A stretch of DNA of 64,000 bases, taken from NCBI RefSeq assembly GCF_023284045.1, contig NZ_JAKIKQ010000011.1:98222-162221 (forward strand), written 5' to 3'. Below the pieces are notes generated by a model. The model had not been told where the DNA came from. It made no database searches and saw only the letters and a program-made list of their open reading frames with translations. Source of the DNA: Shewanella kaireitica (lineage in GTDB: Bacteria; Pseudomonadota; Gammaproteobacteria; Enterobacterales; Shewanellaceae). Numbering within the stretch: position 1 is the stretch's first letter; each line of letters starts with the position of its first letter. The position numbers and the translations under genes were made by a program. This document shows positions 8,805-18,512 of the stretch, one piece after another.

Positions 8805-8957
8805 AACAATAACTTCTATGGCAACTATAGGCCGAAGTCGTAAAATGTGCCCTGTAAAAGAGCGAAAATCTGTTGCTTACCGGGCACAGAGCCTTGGGGC
8901 AAGCCGAGTGTTTGTGCTAGAGTTAGGCTTGTTATTGATTTTTAATAGGTGCCATTC

Positions 8958-9401
8958 TTGAGCATTCAAGTTCTCAAAACCTTAGGTGAAGGCCGTCGTT
9001 ATATGAAGACTTGGCCTATGGTTAGACAACTGAGTTTTTATTTTCCTGAGTACCGCGTTATGCGCGCGACTCAAATTGCTTTGCCTTTAATGCCGCTGTT
9101 AGCGGTGTTGGCTGGTGCCAGTCAGTTGTATCTGCATGGCTGGGACTACTTACCACAAGCAATCACTATTGCATTATTCTTTATCAGCTTACCTATTCAA
9201 GGCTTGCTATGGTTAGGTTGGCGATCCGCTCACCCTTTACCGTTAACTTTGTTGGACTGGGGTAATCAGTTATCAACTAAACTGTCTCAAATGGGTGTAA
9301 ACTGTCGGCCTTTAGGTGCTAAAGCTTGCTATTACGATATGGCGCTTATATTGAAAGCGGCATTCGAACGTTTAGATGCAAGTTATTGGGAAGAGCTTTA
9401 G
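8958..9401 (+). CDS. yfbV: UPF0208 membrane protein YfbV
   Basis: A small inner-membrane protein with two transmembrane segments (about residues 42-60 and 68-88). It matches the YfbV/UPF0208 family through LGEGRRYMKTWP, FFISLPIQGLLWLGWRS and the C-terminal LKAAFERLD. In E. coli, yfbV is also next to ackA and has been linked to nucleoid-terminus organisation; that role is knowledge about the family, not something the sequence shows. I prefer the TTG at 8958 (MSIQVLKTLGEG, 147 residues) over the GTG at 8949: its spacing from the AGGT ribosome site is better and family proteins begin this way. It is convergent with pflA, with stop codons 12 bases apart. Confidence 0.9.
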   Translation: MSIQVLKTLGEGRRYMKTWPMVRQLSFYFPEYRVMRATQIALPLMPLLAVLAGASQLYLHGWDYLPQAITIALFFISLPIQGLLWLGWRSAHPLPLTLLDWGNQLSTKLSQMGVNCRPLGAKACYYDMALILKAAFERLDASYWEEL

Positions 9402-9413
9402 CACGGCAAATGT

Positions 9414-10154
9414 CTAATAAATCGCATTAATACCCATATCGATAAAGACTTGCTTTATCTGTTCCATCGTTTCGGTAGTTGGAGGAGAGATTTGATTGAG
9501 TTCATACTCTTCACCCATCGCTTCCCACTTATGTTTACCTAATTCGTGATAGGGCAGTAACTCTACTTTTTCTACGTTGGTCATTGGTTTGATAAATTCG
9601 GCCAATGCTTGTGCCGATGGAATATCATCGGTAAATCCACCTACAACAACATACCGAATCCAAGTCTTTTGGTTTCGCTTATGCAAATGTTCGGCAAATT
9701 GTAATGTACGTTGGTTGCTGACTTTGGTTAAATCGATATGTTTTTCATCGTTTATCTGTTTAATGTCAAGCAACACCAAATCGGTGCTATCAAGTAACTT
9801 ATCAATAATTGGGGTATATTTGCGGACAAAACCATTGGTGTCTAAGCAGGTATGAATACCTTCTTTTTTACAAGCTCTAAAAAGCTCTTCGACAAACTCT
9901 GGTTGTAATACCGCCTCACCACCACTGGCTGTAACGCCGCCACCACTGGCTTCTAGAAAAGGTCGATAGCTAATGATTTGGCTCATTAGCTCATCGACTT
10001 TGATTTCTCTACCGCCGTGTAGATCCCAAGTGTCGCGATTATGACAGTACTGACATCGCATCAAGCAACCTTGCATGAAGGTGATAAACCTTATGCCTGG
10101 ACCGTCTACTGTGCCAAAGGACTCTAATGAATGAATCCGACCTGTTACTGCCAT
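9414..10154 (-). CDS. pflA: pyruvate formate-lyase activating enzyme (radical SAM)
   Basis: A 246-residue radical-SAM enzyme that installs the glycyl radical on PflB. The cluster-binding CxxxCxxC motif is [13 protein letters not shown] (residues about 29-41), and the family start [19 protein letters not shown] is present. [11 protein letters not shown] is the SAM-binding glycine region. The length matches E. coli PflA (246). It follows pflB by 66 bases in the same direction; the gap holds a GGCTAG/CTAGCC stem-loop. The order pflB-pflA is as in E. coli, but focA is not upstream of pflB here. Confidence 0.97.
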   Translation of the reverse strand: MAVTGRIHSLESFGTVDGPGIRFITFMQGCLMRCQYCHNRDTWDLHGGREIKVDELMSQIISYRPFLEASGGGVTASGGEAVLQPEFVEELFRACKKEGIHTCLDTNGFVRKYTPIIDKLLDSTDLVLLDIKQINDEKHIDLTKVSNQRTLQFAEHLHKRNQKTWIRYVVVGGFTDDIPSAQALAEFIKPMTNVEKVELLPYHELGKHKWEAMGEEYELNQISPPTTETMEQIKQVFIDMGINAIY

Positions 10155-10220
10155 TATTACTCCTTGTGAGGCTAGTGCAGCACCTTGCTACGCTAGCCGA
10201 ATCAACACATTAAACCGACG

Positions 10221-12503
10221 TTATAGACCTTTAGTAAAGGTACGAGTAATAACGTCTTGCTGCTGCTCAGGTGTTAGTGAGTTGAAGCGTACCGCATAAC
10301 CTGAAACACGAATGGTTAGCTGTGGGTACTTATCAGGGTTAACCACGGCATCTTCAAGCATTTCACGGTTCATTACGTTCACGTTTAGGTGTTGGCCACC
10401 TTCACGACTGTCGTTATGAGCAAAGTAACCATCCATTAATGCTGCAAGGTTAGCTTTACGGCCATCTTCATCTTTACCTAACGCATTAGGAACGATAGAG
10501 AAGGTGTAAGAGATACCGTCTTGTGCATGAGCAAAAGGTAGTTTAGCAACTGATGTTAAAGAAGCAATGGCTCCTTTTTCATCACGACCATGCATAGGGT
10601 TTGCACCCGGTGCGAAAGGCGCGCCTGCTTGACGTCCGTCAGGTGTGTTACCTGTTTTCTTACCGTAAACCACGTTAGAGGTAATGGTTAGGATAGACTG
10701 TGTAGGAATCGCATCACGGTACATCTTCATGCTACGGATCTTAGCCATAAAGCGCTCTACAAGTTCTGTCGCTAATTCATCAACACGTGCATCGTTGTTA
10801 CCAAACTTTGGATAATCACCGCTGATATCGAAATCAACAGCAATGCCATTTTCGTCACGAATTGGCTTAACTGTGCCGTATTTAATTGCAGAAAGTGAAT
10901 CTGCTGCAATTGATAGACCGGCGATACCACATGCCATTGTACGACGAACATCTCTGTCGTGAAGCGCCATAAGTGCGGCTTCGTAAGAGTACTTGTCGTG
11001 CATGAAGTGAATAGCGTTCAATGCTGAGACATATTGCGTTGCCAGCCAGTCCATCATGGTGTCTAAGCGACCCATAACGTCATCGAAATCTAAAACTTCA
11101 TCTGTGATTGGCGCAAACTTAGGGCCAATTTGAGTCTTAAGTTTCTCATCAACACCACCGTTGATGGCATAAAGCATCGTTTTAGCGAGGTTGGCACGGG
11201 CTCCGAAGAACTGCATGTGTTTACCAACAACCATTGGGCTTACACAACATGCGATAGCATAATCGTCAGATTCAAAATCTGGACGCATTAGGTCATCGTT
11301 CTCGTACTGAATAGAGCTAGTATCGATAGAAACTTTAGCTGCATACTTTTTAAAGTTAAGCGGTAACTGCTCAGACCAAAGTACAGTGATGTTTGGCTCT
11401 GGGCTTGGGCCCATGTTGTACAAAGTGTGCAAGAAACGGAAGCTAGACTTAGTCACTAAGGTACGGCCATCTAGACCCATACCTGCGATTGACTCTGTTG
11501 CCCAGATTGGGTCGCCAGAGAATAGCTCGTCGTACTCAGGAGTACGTAGGAAACGAACCATACGTAACTTCATCACGAAATGGTCAACCATCTCTTGTGC
11601 TTCTTGCTCAGTCAATACGCCAGCAGCGATATCACGCTCAATAAAGATATCAAGGAAGCTTGAAGTACGGCCCAATGACATTGCTGCGCCATTTTGGCTC
11701 TTAACTGCCGCAAGGTAACCAAAGTAAGTCCACTGAATCGCTTCTTTAGCGTTGGTAGCTGGCTTTGATATGTCGAAGCCGTAGCTTGCTGCCATCTGCT
11801 TCATTTGACCCAGTGCTTTATGCTGCTCTGCGATCTCTTCACGAAGCTGCATTGTGTAAGATAGGTTTTCGCCTGTTTCGAAGTCAGCTTGAAGTGAACC
11901 AAACTGAGCAAACTTATCTTGCATTAGGTAATCGATACCGTAAAGCGCGATACGACGGTAATCACCAATGATACGACCACGGCCATACGCATCAGGTAAA
12001 CCTGTCAACACACCCGATTTACGACAACGCATAATTTCAGGTGTATAGATATCGAATACACCTTGGTTATGTGTCTTACGCAACTCTGAGTAAACATACT
12101 TGATGTTAGGATCAAGTTCGCGGCCATATGCAGCGCAAGAACCTTCAACCATGCGGATACCACCATTAGGCAGCATTGCACGTTTAAGCGGTGCTTCAGT
12201 TTGCAGACCAACGATTGTTTCTAGGTCTTTAGTGATGTAACCCGCTTCATGAGAAGTGATTGTTGAAACTTTGTCTGTATCAAAATCGACAGGGGCGTGG
12301 GTACGGTTTTCTTGCTTAACGCCTACCATTACTTTATCCCAAAGCTCAGTAGTCGCTTCGGTTGCATCTGCTAAGAAAGACTCATCGCCTTCATAAGGAG
12401 TGTAGTTAGCTTGGATAAAGTCACGCACATTGACTTCAGTTTTCCAATCGCCTGGCGTGAAACCTTCCCACGCGTTTGCAAACTGTTCAGTTTTTTCGGT
12501 CAT
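10221..12503 (-). CDS. pflB: formate C-acetyltransferase (pyruvate formate-lyase)
   Basis: A 760-residue glycyl-radical enzyme that splits pyruvate with CoA into acetyl-CoA and formate under anaerobic conditions. The adjacent catalytic cysteines are in [11 protein letters not shown] and the radical glycine in RVSGYAVRF close to the C-terminus. The length is that of E. coli PflB (760). The upstream region (12504-13052) carries a perfect 8-base hairpin in the leader (12627-12644) and a PdhR/LldR-like operator at 12698-12716, which suggests control by a pyruvate- or lactate-sensing GntR repressor. Its product acetyl-CoA feeds Pta-AckA encoded just downstream. Confidence 0.98.
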   Translation of the reverse strand: MTEKTEQFANAWEGFTPGDWKTEVNVRDFIQANYTPYEGDESFLADATEATTELWDKVMVGVKQENRTHAPVDFDTDKVSTITSHEAGYITKDLETIVGLQTEAPLKRAMLPNGGIRMVEGSCAAYGRELDPNIKYVYSELRKTHNQGVFDIYTPEIMRCRKSGVLTGLPDAYGRGRIIGDYRRIALYGIDYLMQDKFAQFGSLQADFETGENLSYTMQLREEIAEQHKALGQMKQMAASYGFDISKPATNAKEAIQWTYFGYLAAVKSQNGAAMSLGRTSSFLDIFIERDIAAGVLTEQEAQEMVDHFVMKLRMVRFLRTPEYDELFSGDPIWATESIAGMGLDGRTLVTKSSFRFLHTLYNMGPSPEPNITVLWSEQLPLNFKKYAAKVSIDTSSIQYENDDLMRPDFESDDYAIACCVSPMVVGKHMQFFGARANLAKTMLYAINGGVDEKLKTQIGPKFAPITDEVLDFDDVMGRLDTMMDWLATQYVSALNAIHFMHDKYSYEAALMALHDRDVRRTMACGIAGLSIAADSLSAIKYGTVKPIRDENGIAVDFDISGDYPKFGNNDARVDELATELVERFMAKIRSMKMYRDAIPTQSILTITSNVVYGKKTGNTPDGRQAGAPFAPGANPMHGRDEKGAIASLTSVAKLPFAHAQDGISYTFSIVPNALGKDEDGRKANLAALMDGYFAHNDSREGGQHLNVNVMNREMLEDAVVNPDKYPQLTIRVSGYAVRFNSLTPEQQQDVITRTFTKGL

Positions 12504-12626
12504 CGTACTAATACCTTCTGTTTGAGATAAAGGTTATTGGCGTTAACAAGGTTTATCGTTTAACCCTAACGACCAATAGCTAATGCTTAAACGTTTCGAG
12601 GCCGTAGCCTGTTGTTGAAACGTTTT

Positions 12627-12644
12627 CGAAGTGATTTCACTTCG
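12627..12644 (-). other. hairpin in the pflB leader
   Basis: CGAAGTGA and TCACTTCG form a perfect 8-base stem around two bases, about 125 bases upstream of the pflB start. It would be in the 5' untranslated region if transcription starts near or beyond the operator at 12698. Its role is unknown. Confidence 0.5.
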
Positions 12645-12697
12645 CAAGAATTTGTTTGTTGATAACCACAATAGCACTCTACAAAAGTGGTTTATCT

Positions 12698-12716
12698 AAA
12701 TTGGTAAGACCAATTT
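12698..12716 (-). promoter_or_regulatory. PdhR/LldR-like operator upstream of pflB
   Basis: AAATTGGTAAGACCAATTT is a near-perfect palindrome of the ATTGGT-N3-ACCAAT type bound by the GntR repressors PdhR and LldR. It lies 195 bases upstream of the pflB start. The same 19 bases, embedded in a 24-base identity, occur at 14783-14801 upstream of the DUF3360 gene. The choice between PdhR and LldR cannot be made from the sequence. Confidence 0.75.
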
Positions 12717-13011
12717 ACCGTAAGTATATTACCATAGCCTTACTGAGCCTGCACTTTAATCCGTAGCCAATTGCCGCGTATTTATTGAAACTGTTAACAA
12801 GATAGCATTTATTAAACAATTTAATGTTTGCATCTATGTCTGATGTCAGGTATCGACTTGTTGGTCTATTTTTCGCAAGGCAATTTATTGCTGGTTATTC
12901 TCTCTCTTAATTCATTGCGAGTGATAAAGCTCGGGTCTGATAGCTTTGCGGTTAGCCTAATATATTAAGTCATAGTGAGTATCAAACTGATTGATAAGAA
13001 TTATAGATGAG

Positions 13012-13045
13012 AAAAAGGCGAAGAGAGTGCAGGGCTCTCTTCGCC
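13012..13045 (-). terminator. intrinsic terminator after the DUF3360 gene
   Basis: GGCGAAGAGAG and CTCTCTTCGCC form a perfect 11-base stem around TGCAGGG. On the minus strand it is followed by TTTTTC. It lies 7 bases after the stop of the DUF3360 gene and separates it from the pflB promoter region. Confidence 0.85.
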
Positions 13046-13052
13046 AGTTCAT

Positions 13053-14585
13053 TTAAAGTAGGGCTGGTATACCCGTTATCATGCCAACCGCTAACATTGC
13101 CGCAAGACAAATAACAAATGCGAGTCCAGGGATGACCATACGGTCGGTGAATGATAATGATTTTGCTCGTTCTTTATCACCAATAAGACCATTATTGTCT
13201 AGGAACATGGTTAATGCCCATGCAAGCACTGGGTTTGCGACGAATGCGGCAAAGATACATATACCCGCAGATTGGCTATTTTTAGTATCTTTTACCATCT
13301 GCATACCTGCTTCAAGTAGTGGTAAAAATACCCCAACCAAAAGCGCAATCGACATAACAGGTCGCCACACGGTAACGTCCATTGGATAACCAATCACTGC
13401 CACTAAGATACACATTATTCCGAGTAAAATAGCACCTGCAGGTATTGGACGTTTCGCGATAGCAGCAGGGATCATGTATGTCCCCCAAGATGAGGTAATG
13501 TTACCGCCACCAACTGCTGTACCGACAATCTGACGTACCGAGCAGGTTGTCATGGTATCGTCGACATCCATCAATACCTTCTCTGAACCTTTTGGATAGT
13601 TAAGCTCTTGGAAGATGCGGTGTCCTAGAAAATCGGGCGACCACATAGCAACCGCTAAGATTGCGAAAGGTAAAGAAGCGATAAAGTGTTCAAGATTTGG
13701 TAAGCCTAACTGCCAGCCGTATTCTGTTGAACCCCACCAGTACATAGGATTTAAGTTAGGGATCCCAGGTTCGGTCACAAACTTCAGATCAAGTCCTGCA
13801 CCGAGTGCAAAAGCGAGCACGATTGCGGCAATGGAACACAATGGAATAGCTAGCCAACGCTTGCCAACTTTAGCAAGATAAGCATATAAGATGACGTTAG
13901 CCAGTAGGATGAAGAAAGCCACATAACCTAGGCTGTAATCCAAAGCATGCTTGGCTTCAAGCCCGCCAGCCCAGTCAAACAGCGAAGTAATTTGGCTCTT
14001 GGCCCCCATGAAACCTAGGAATACTAACAGTCCGCCGGCAACCCCACTACTGGTCAAATTAACCAGTCGTGATCCACCTTTGAAATAACTGAGGATCAAG
14101 CCGAACACACCAAGCAAAATAGCGAGTGCTAGAGGATGAGCTCCTGCTAAGGCAATGGCACCAATAAGCGGGATCATTGGCCCGTGGTTGCCACCAAGGT
14201 TAGCGCGAGGATTAATGAATCCAGAGCTGATAATGCAAAAGAGTAGTGCGGGAATCAGCATTTCAACCCGTACGACTTGAATTGCGAACTCAGCACCTAA
14301 ATTGACATGCTCCCAGCGTTCAGAGAGACCCGATGCCCATGCAGCCATAACGGCTGAATACATCACGGTTATACCTATGGTACCAGCGATAGCGGGGACT
14401 AAGTCTTCCCATTCAAAGCGAAAGTCTCTACCAGGGAGGTTAAGGCCCCAGCGTTTAGGCTTCATGATTTTTAATTCATTATCCAAATACTCTTCGCGGG
14501 TATTGAACTCTGATGCGGGGCGGTGAAGTGCTTGGTAGCTCTGATCTGAGCTTTCTTCTGCTTCATTCTTTACTGTTTCAGGCAT
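13053..14585 (-). CDS. DUF3360 family putative inner-membrane transporter
   Basis: A 510-residue polytopic protein with a hydrophilic N-terminus (about 60 residues) and roughly 11-12 transmembrane segments. The pattern resembles DUF3360 proteins of Shewanella and Vibrio, distant relatives of the SulP/NCS2 transporter fold; NPRANLGGNHGPMIPLIG, the SSGVAGGLLVFLGF stretch and VGGGNITSSWGTYMIPAAI are likely substrate-site loops. No substrate is established to my knowledge. It lies between pflB and focA, and its upstream region carries the same PdhR/LldR-like operator as pflB. That context suggests transport of a fermentation-linked organic acid, but this is inference. Confidence 0.75.
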   Translation of the reverse strand: MPETVKNEAEESSDQSYQALHRPASEFNTREEYLDNELKIMKPKRWGLNLPGRDFRFEWEDLVPAIAGTIGITVMYSAVMAAWASGLSERWEHVNLGAEFAIQVVRVEMLIPALLFCIISSGFINPRANLGGNHGPMIPLIGAIALAGAHPLALAILLGVFGLILSYFKGGSRLVNLTSSGVAGGLLVFLGFMGAKSQITSLFDWAGGLEAKHALDYSLGYVAFFILLANVILYAYLAKVGKRWLAIPLCSIAAIVLAFALGAGLDLKFVTEPGIPNLNPMYWWGSTEYGWQLGLPNLEHFIASLPFAILAVAMWSPDFLGHRIFQELNYPKGSEKVLMDVDDTMTTCSVRQIVGTAVGGGNITSSWGTYMIPAAIAKRPIPAGAILLGIMCILVAVIGYPMDVTVWRPVMSIALLVGVFLPLLEAGMQMVKDTKNSQSAGICIFAAFVANPVLAWALTMFLDNNGLIGDKERAKSLSFTDRMVIPGLAFVICLAAMLAVGMITGIPALL

Positions 14586-14782
14586 AATTTCTCATTCTCC
14601 GAAAAGAACTTAGGTTATTCATCGGGATTTATGACAGTTATTTAGTTGTTCCCTGTTAATTAACAACTTGCATCGCTATAAGTGTAGTCGACTTCAAGTC
14701 TTTGTTAACGCTTCTGTAACGGCAAATTCTCAGCATCAATCGTGCTAAATGCAGGTTACATGGGTAATCCGTTACTCACGCT

Positions 14783-14801
14783 AAATTGGTAAGACCAATT
14801 T
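14783..14801 (-). promoter_or_regulatory. PdhR/LldR-like operator upstream of the DUF3360 gene
   Basis: AAATTGGTAAGACCAATTT lies 198 bases upstream of the DUF3360 start, almost the same distance as the identical site upstream of pflB (195 bases). Flanking CT on the left and ACC on the right are shared too. Confidence 0.75.
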
Positions 14802-15471
14802 ACCTCAAAGATCTTAACATAGTAACCTAGGTACAACATCAAGTATCAAAGTTATTGAATGTGGTGTTTGATTAAATTGAGAGCGACTTAACAACTTATA
14901 CAGTGATGGCTAAATAATCTAATAATAGGCATGTAACTTGCCTTAGTGTCTAGATCAATAAAACCCTCTTTTCTGTATCATTAATAACCACTAGTAAACT
15001 TTCTTTGTTTGTGGCAATCCTAGATCACAAGAACCGGGCATTTATCACACCAAATTAAACCCAAGTTGTGATCTGTGTCGCCTTTGGGTTTCGCAACCGT
15101 TTATATCAAGCAATAACCGTATGGGGACGGGCATTAGCTTTATCTTTAAATCAGCTATCGATAATCTTCTACGACACGTTGCTGGCTTATTAAAAGTACA
15201 CTGTCGAGTTTTGCTCACACTGTTAATGCTTACCTAGTTACTTCCCAAAAATTCAGTCGCCGCATGTAAGTCAAATTTTAAAATGCGCCTAAAAATCAAC
15301 GATATAATTGTGATTATGTGTTCTGGTAACACAATTAACATCTTCAGGTGGCCTTTTACTTGTATCAAAATTAATGATTGTGTCCATCATTATTATCAAA
15401 TTTTATTGTGTCATTGCTTCGGGTAATTTGTGCTTAGAACAAGAGTACGTTTTGAATAACTGGAGTGTGGG
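14802..15471. other. long intergenic region upstream of focA
   Basis: This is about 670 bases between the divergent DUF3360 and focA genes, AT-rich and without a convincing longer ORF. It contains AAACCCAA and TTGGGTTT arms around 15055-15095 and the dyad at 15306-15336. Promoters for focA must lie here. I could not identify a canonical TTGAT-N4-ATCAA (FNR/EtrA) site with confidence. Confidence 0.5.
15306..15336. promoter_or_regulatory. nested dyad upstream of focA
   Basis: AATTGTG (15306-15312) and CACAATT (15330-15336) are perfect inverted arms. Within them TGTGTT-CTGGT-AACACA (15317-15333) forms a second dyad. It resembles a CRP-family site but the spacing is wrong for canonical CRP, so the binding protein is unassigned. 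Confidence 0.4.
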
Positions 15472-15534
15472 ATGAGTGTAGATCTAGTGACTTACTGTTA
15501 CGTCACAGTAAGGGGGCAGCATGGCAGCAAATAG
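15472..15534 (+). other. candidate 20-codon leader ORF overlapping the focA start
   Basis: An ATG with GGAG 9 bases upstream opens a frame MSVDLVTYCYVTVRGQHGSK that stops at TAG 15532-15534, 14 bases inside focA in another frame. It may be a leader peptide coupling focA translation, or a chance ORF. No conservation evidence is available here. Confidence 0.25.
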
Positions 15535-17083
15535 CCATACAAAGCAGATGCCAATAATTGAGCAAGTAGAAAGCCCTCTATCGCAAAAGAGTGCGTTAAA
15601 GCCGAGTATGTATCAGCAAGCAGAGCGCTATGGCGCGGATAAAGTGGTAAAGGCCCATTGGCAGTCTTTCGGTTTGGCAGTATTTGCCGGCGCATTTATC
15701 GCATTAGCATTTGTGTTTTATATCACTGTCACTACTGGCAGTACCGGGCCTTGGGGCTTAATGAGGCTCGCTGGAGGCTTAGCGTTTAGTCTTGGGTTAA
15801 TGCTGGTAGTGATCTGTGGTGGTGAGCTATTCACCAGTACAGTGTTAAGCAGCGTCGCTTGGGCACAAAAACAAGTTACAACGCAGTCACTGCTTAAATG
15901 CTGGGGGCGAGTTTATGTCGGTAACTTTATTGGTGCAATGCTAATGCTGTTATTGATTATTGTCGCCGGGATGCAGAATTTAAATGATAGTCATTGGGGA
16001 CTCAATGCACTTAACATCGCCCAACATAAGTTGCATCACGGTTGGTGGCAAGCTTTCGTGCTGGGAATGCTCTGTAATATGTTGGTATGCCTTGGTGTTT
16101 GGATGACTTTTTCCAGTAAAGACGCATTAACCAAAGCGATATTACTTATGCTACCTGTGGCGATGTTTGTTAGCAGCGGCTTTGAACACAGTATCGCCAA
16201 CCTATTCATGGTGCCTTTAGGCATAGTGCTGGCGAATATTTCAGACCCAGCTTGGTTTGCTGCGCTAAATGTCACTCAAGAACAATTTAGCGACTTAACA
16301 GTGACTAATTTTATTTTCAATAACTTAATACCGGTGACACTCGGCAATATTGTCGGTGGGGGGCTGTTTGTTGGCTTAGGCTACTGGTTAATTGAAAAAG
16401 CTAACCCAAGTCCATCTCTGCTTTCAATGACACAACATAAACACTCGAGCTTGGCTGAAGTCATTTCATTGTCAGATCTCGAAAAAAATAACCAAACACA
16501 TTTTGTAGAACAAACCTTTGCTGAACCTTCACTGGCGCAAAGTCCTAAAAGTGCCTACCTATCTTCTGGAGTAAAAAATATGCCTAAAACAATACAAAAA
16601 CTAAATGTTAGCGACCTAATGAATCCTGCCCCATTTACACTGACAGCTGACATTTCCGTATACGAAGGGTTAAAGCGTCTTACTGAAAGTGCGAGCCGAG
16701 GCGCGCCTGTTATTAACGAGCAGCAACAGTTACTTGGTTTTGTTTCACAACAAGACCTTTTACGCAGCTTATGGTCAGAAGAGTTCGCCCGTGGTGTAAG
16801 TTTTAAAGTCGCAGATCTGATGCAAACTCAAGTATTGACGGTATCGCCGTCAGATGCGGTTGCTGATTTGATAGAGCTTATGGTTGTAGATAGAAAAAAA
16901 TTATTTCCGGTTAATGACAGTGGAATGCTGATTGGCAACACATTCAAAAGCTACGAAGAGCGCCTAAGAGGGGCTAATGCTAGTAAACCTAGTGTGTTCC
17001 CTGTGGTTGAAGGCGGCATATTATGTGGTGTTATTACACGGGAAGATATCGCGCAAAAAGTCTGTGAAGTCTATAAATTCTAA
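15521..17083 (+). CDS. focA: formate/nitrite-family channel with C-terminal CBS pair
   Basis: A 520-residue protein in two parts. Residues about 20-290 are a six-helix FNT channel with the family's functional residues: the omega-loop region GGELFTSTV and the pore histidine in SGFEHSIANLF, as in FocA. Residues about 360-520 hold a CBS pair (ISVYEGLKRLTESASRGAP ... GFVSQQDLL; then VADLMQTQVLTVSP ... CGVITREDIAQ), the second with an insertion. E. coli FocA is only 285 residues and lacks CBS domains, which usually bind adenine nucleotides. The start at 15521 has AAGGGGG upstream. Unlike E. coli, focA is separated from pflB and transcribed the other way. Confidence 0.9.
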   Translation: MAANSHTKQMPIIEQVESPLSQKSALKPSMYQQAERYGADKVVKAHWQSFGLAVFAGAFIALAFVFYITVTTGSTGPWGLMRLAGGLAFSLGLMLVVICGGELFTSTVLSSVAWAQKQVTTQSLLKCWGRVYVGNFIGAMLMLLLIIVAGMQNLNDSHWGLNALNIAQHKLHHGWWQAFVLGMLCNMLVCLGVWMTFSSKDALTKAILLMLPVAMFVSSGFEHSIANLFMVPLGIVLANISDPAWFAALNVTQEQFSDLTVTNFIFNNLIPVTLGNIVGGGLFVGLGYWLIEKANPSPSLLSMTQHKHSSLAEVISLSDLEKNNQTHFVEQTFAEPSLAQSPKSAYLSSGVKNMPKTIQKLNVSDLMNPAPFTLTADISVYEGLKRLTESASRGAPVINEQQQLLGFVSQQDLLRSLWSEEFARGVSFKVADLMQTQVLTVSPSDAVADLIELMVVDRKKLFPVNDSGMLIGNTFKSYEERLRGANASKPSVFPVVEGGILCGVITREDIAQKVCEVYKF

Positions 17084-17105
17084 ATAGATCAGAGTTTAAG
17101 AAAGG

Positions 17106-17158
17106 ACAAAGAGGAGGGAACTCCTCTTTGTGTTATCGCTAGTTTAGCGGTTTTTTTT
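17106..17158 (+). terminator. two successive hairpins ending the focA transcript
   Basis: The first is an 11-base perfect stem ACAAAGAGGAG/CTCCTCTTTGT with a GGAA tetraloop (17106-17131). The second is CGCTA-GTT-TAGCG followed by eight T (17137-17158), a typical terminator. The second overlaps the 3' end of the convergent LysR gene. Confidence 0.75.
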
Positions 17159-18058
17159 AACAGCGACTCTATTACGGCTCAAACGTCTGGCCTCGGTAAT
17201 AACACAATCTCTAAGTGGATTCTCACCTGCATCATTGCGCCAGACAAATGAAAGATGGCGTTGCATGTTTAGCTCTGGGGTCGATAACACTATTAACTCC
17301 CCATTGGCTATCTCTTTCTCTACATCTAAATAGGGCAAACTGCTTAAGTAAGGTCCATTCTTGACAAGGGCCTTAAGCAGCGATACATATTCATACTCTT
17401 TCCACACGTGCAGTTTTTCAATGATGCCATGAATCGCACCTTCAAAAATGCGTCTTGTGCCTGCTCCTTGCTCTCGAAGCACCCATTTTGCTTGTTCTAG
17501 TTGCGCTAAACTTGCTGATTTTGATTTAGCATAAGGGTGGTGAGGTGATGAGACCACTACAAGGTGATCATCGAGCCACTGCTCTTGATGCAGCCGGCTA
17601 TCGTCGTTGCGTCCTTCGATTATACCAAAATCGTATTCATAATTAAGTAAGCCCTCAATCACGTTTTCAGTATTTTCTACCATCAAGTCAATGCGTAATT
17701 CGGGGAAGTCGGTATCAATTTTGCTGATAAGCTCGGGTAGCAGGTGTTCAGCCGCTGTTTGGCTAGAGCAGATCCTAAACCTACCGCTTATAAGATGTTG
17801 TTCATGCAGGCCTAATTCAATTTGCTGTGCATCTTGTAACAGACGTCTGGCTTTTGGACGCAGCCAGTTCCCCCAATGGCTCAGGGTTAAACGATTACCC
17901 TGACGAATGAAGAGCGGACGCCCAAGTAAATTCTCTAATTGTCCCAACGACATACTTACAGCTGATTGCGTCATCGACAGTTTTCTAGCCGCAGCACTGA
18001 CACTTTCGAGACTGGCAACAGCGTCGAAAACCATAATTTGTTTAAGAGAATACTTCAT
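17144..18058 (-). CDS. LysR-family transcriptional regulator
   Basis: A 304-residue regulator with the N-terminal winged helix-turn-helix (residues 1-60; ESVSAAARKLSMTQSAVSMSL is the recognition region, given in part) and a C-terminal periplasmic-binding-type effector domain (about 90-290). It is divergent from the YfcC-type carrier gene at 18513, the usual arrangement of a LysR regulator with its target, so it probably controls that carrier. The effector is unknown. Its 3' end overlaps the focA terminator. Confidence 0.9.
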   Translation of the reverse strand: MKYSLKQIMVFDAVASLESVSAAARKLSMTQSAVSMSLGQLENLLGRPLFIRQGNRLTLSHWGNWLRPKARRLLQDAQQIELGLHEQHLISGRFRICSSQTAAEHLLPELISKIDTDFPELRIDLMVENTENVIEGLLNYEYDFGIIEGRNDDSRLHQEQWLDDHLVVVSSPHHPYAKSKSASLAQLEQAKWVLREQGAGTRRIFEGAIHGIIEKLHVWKEYEYVSLLKALVKNGPYLSSLPYLDVEKEIANGELIVLSTPELNMQRHLSFVWRNDAGENPLRDCVITEARRLSRNRVAVKKNR

Positions 18059-18512
18059 TGTACCTACTGTTTTCCTACTCGAAAAATATCTAAAGGGAAA
18101 CTATCAATTTATTTGATGGTCGTTAAGTATGATTCTAGGTGGTGATCAAGTACCAAACAAGCCAAGTTGACGTTAGCAATGAATAACTTAGATTAGGTTC
18201 ACTATTCTATATATAGTGTGATGCTGATGCGTTCTTTGTTATATCAATAAGGTAATCTATTTGAGTGAAAATTGTTGCAAATATGCTCTCCTTCCCTGTT
18301 AAGCCTGTTTGTACACTTTTTCAACATGACAGCTAGGCCTCCATTTAGCTCATTTTTGTTGAAACGCCTGTTCAGTGGCATCGTTTTAGCCCTTTCCTAT
18401 AGAGGGATATGGTCATAGCTCCATTTTTTACTGACTGCCGATTAACCACCCATAGATAAAGCACTGACATTGGTTTATATTTGCTGCCAAATAACAACAA
18501 TACGGCCATCAA
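18059..18512. other. intergenic region between LysR and YfcC-type genes
   Basis: This is 454 bases of divergent promoter region. It includes CTATATATAG near 18200 and TTGACG near 18165, but I could not define an operator or a reliable promoter pair. No ORF or repeat is apparent. Confidence 0.4.

Noticed and set aside
12976..12998. ATCAA ... TTGAT inverted repeat as an FNR/EtrA site
   Set aside because: The half-sites face the wrong way (FNR sites are TTGAT-N4-ATCAA), so this is not an FNR box.
15055..15095. AAACCCAA / TTGGGTTT arms as a terminator
   Set aside because: The loop is about 20 bases and no T-run follows.
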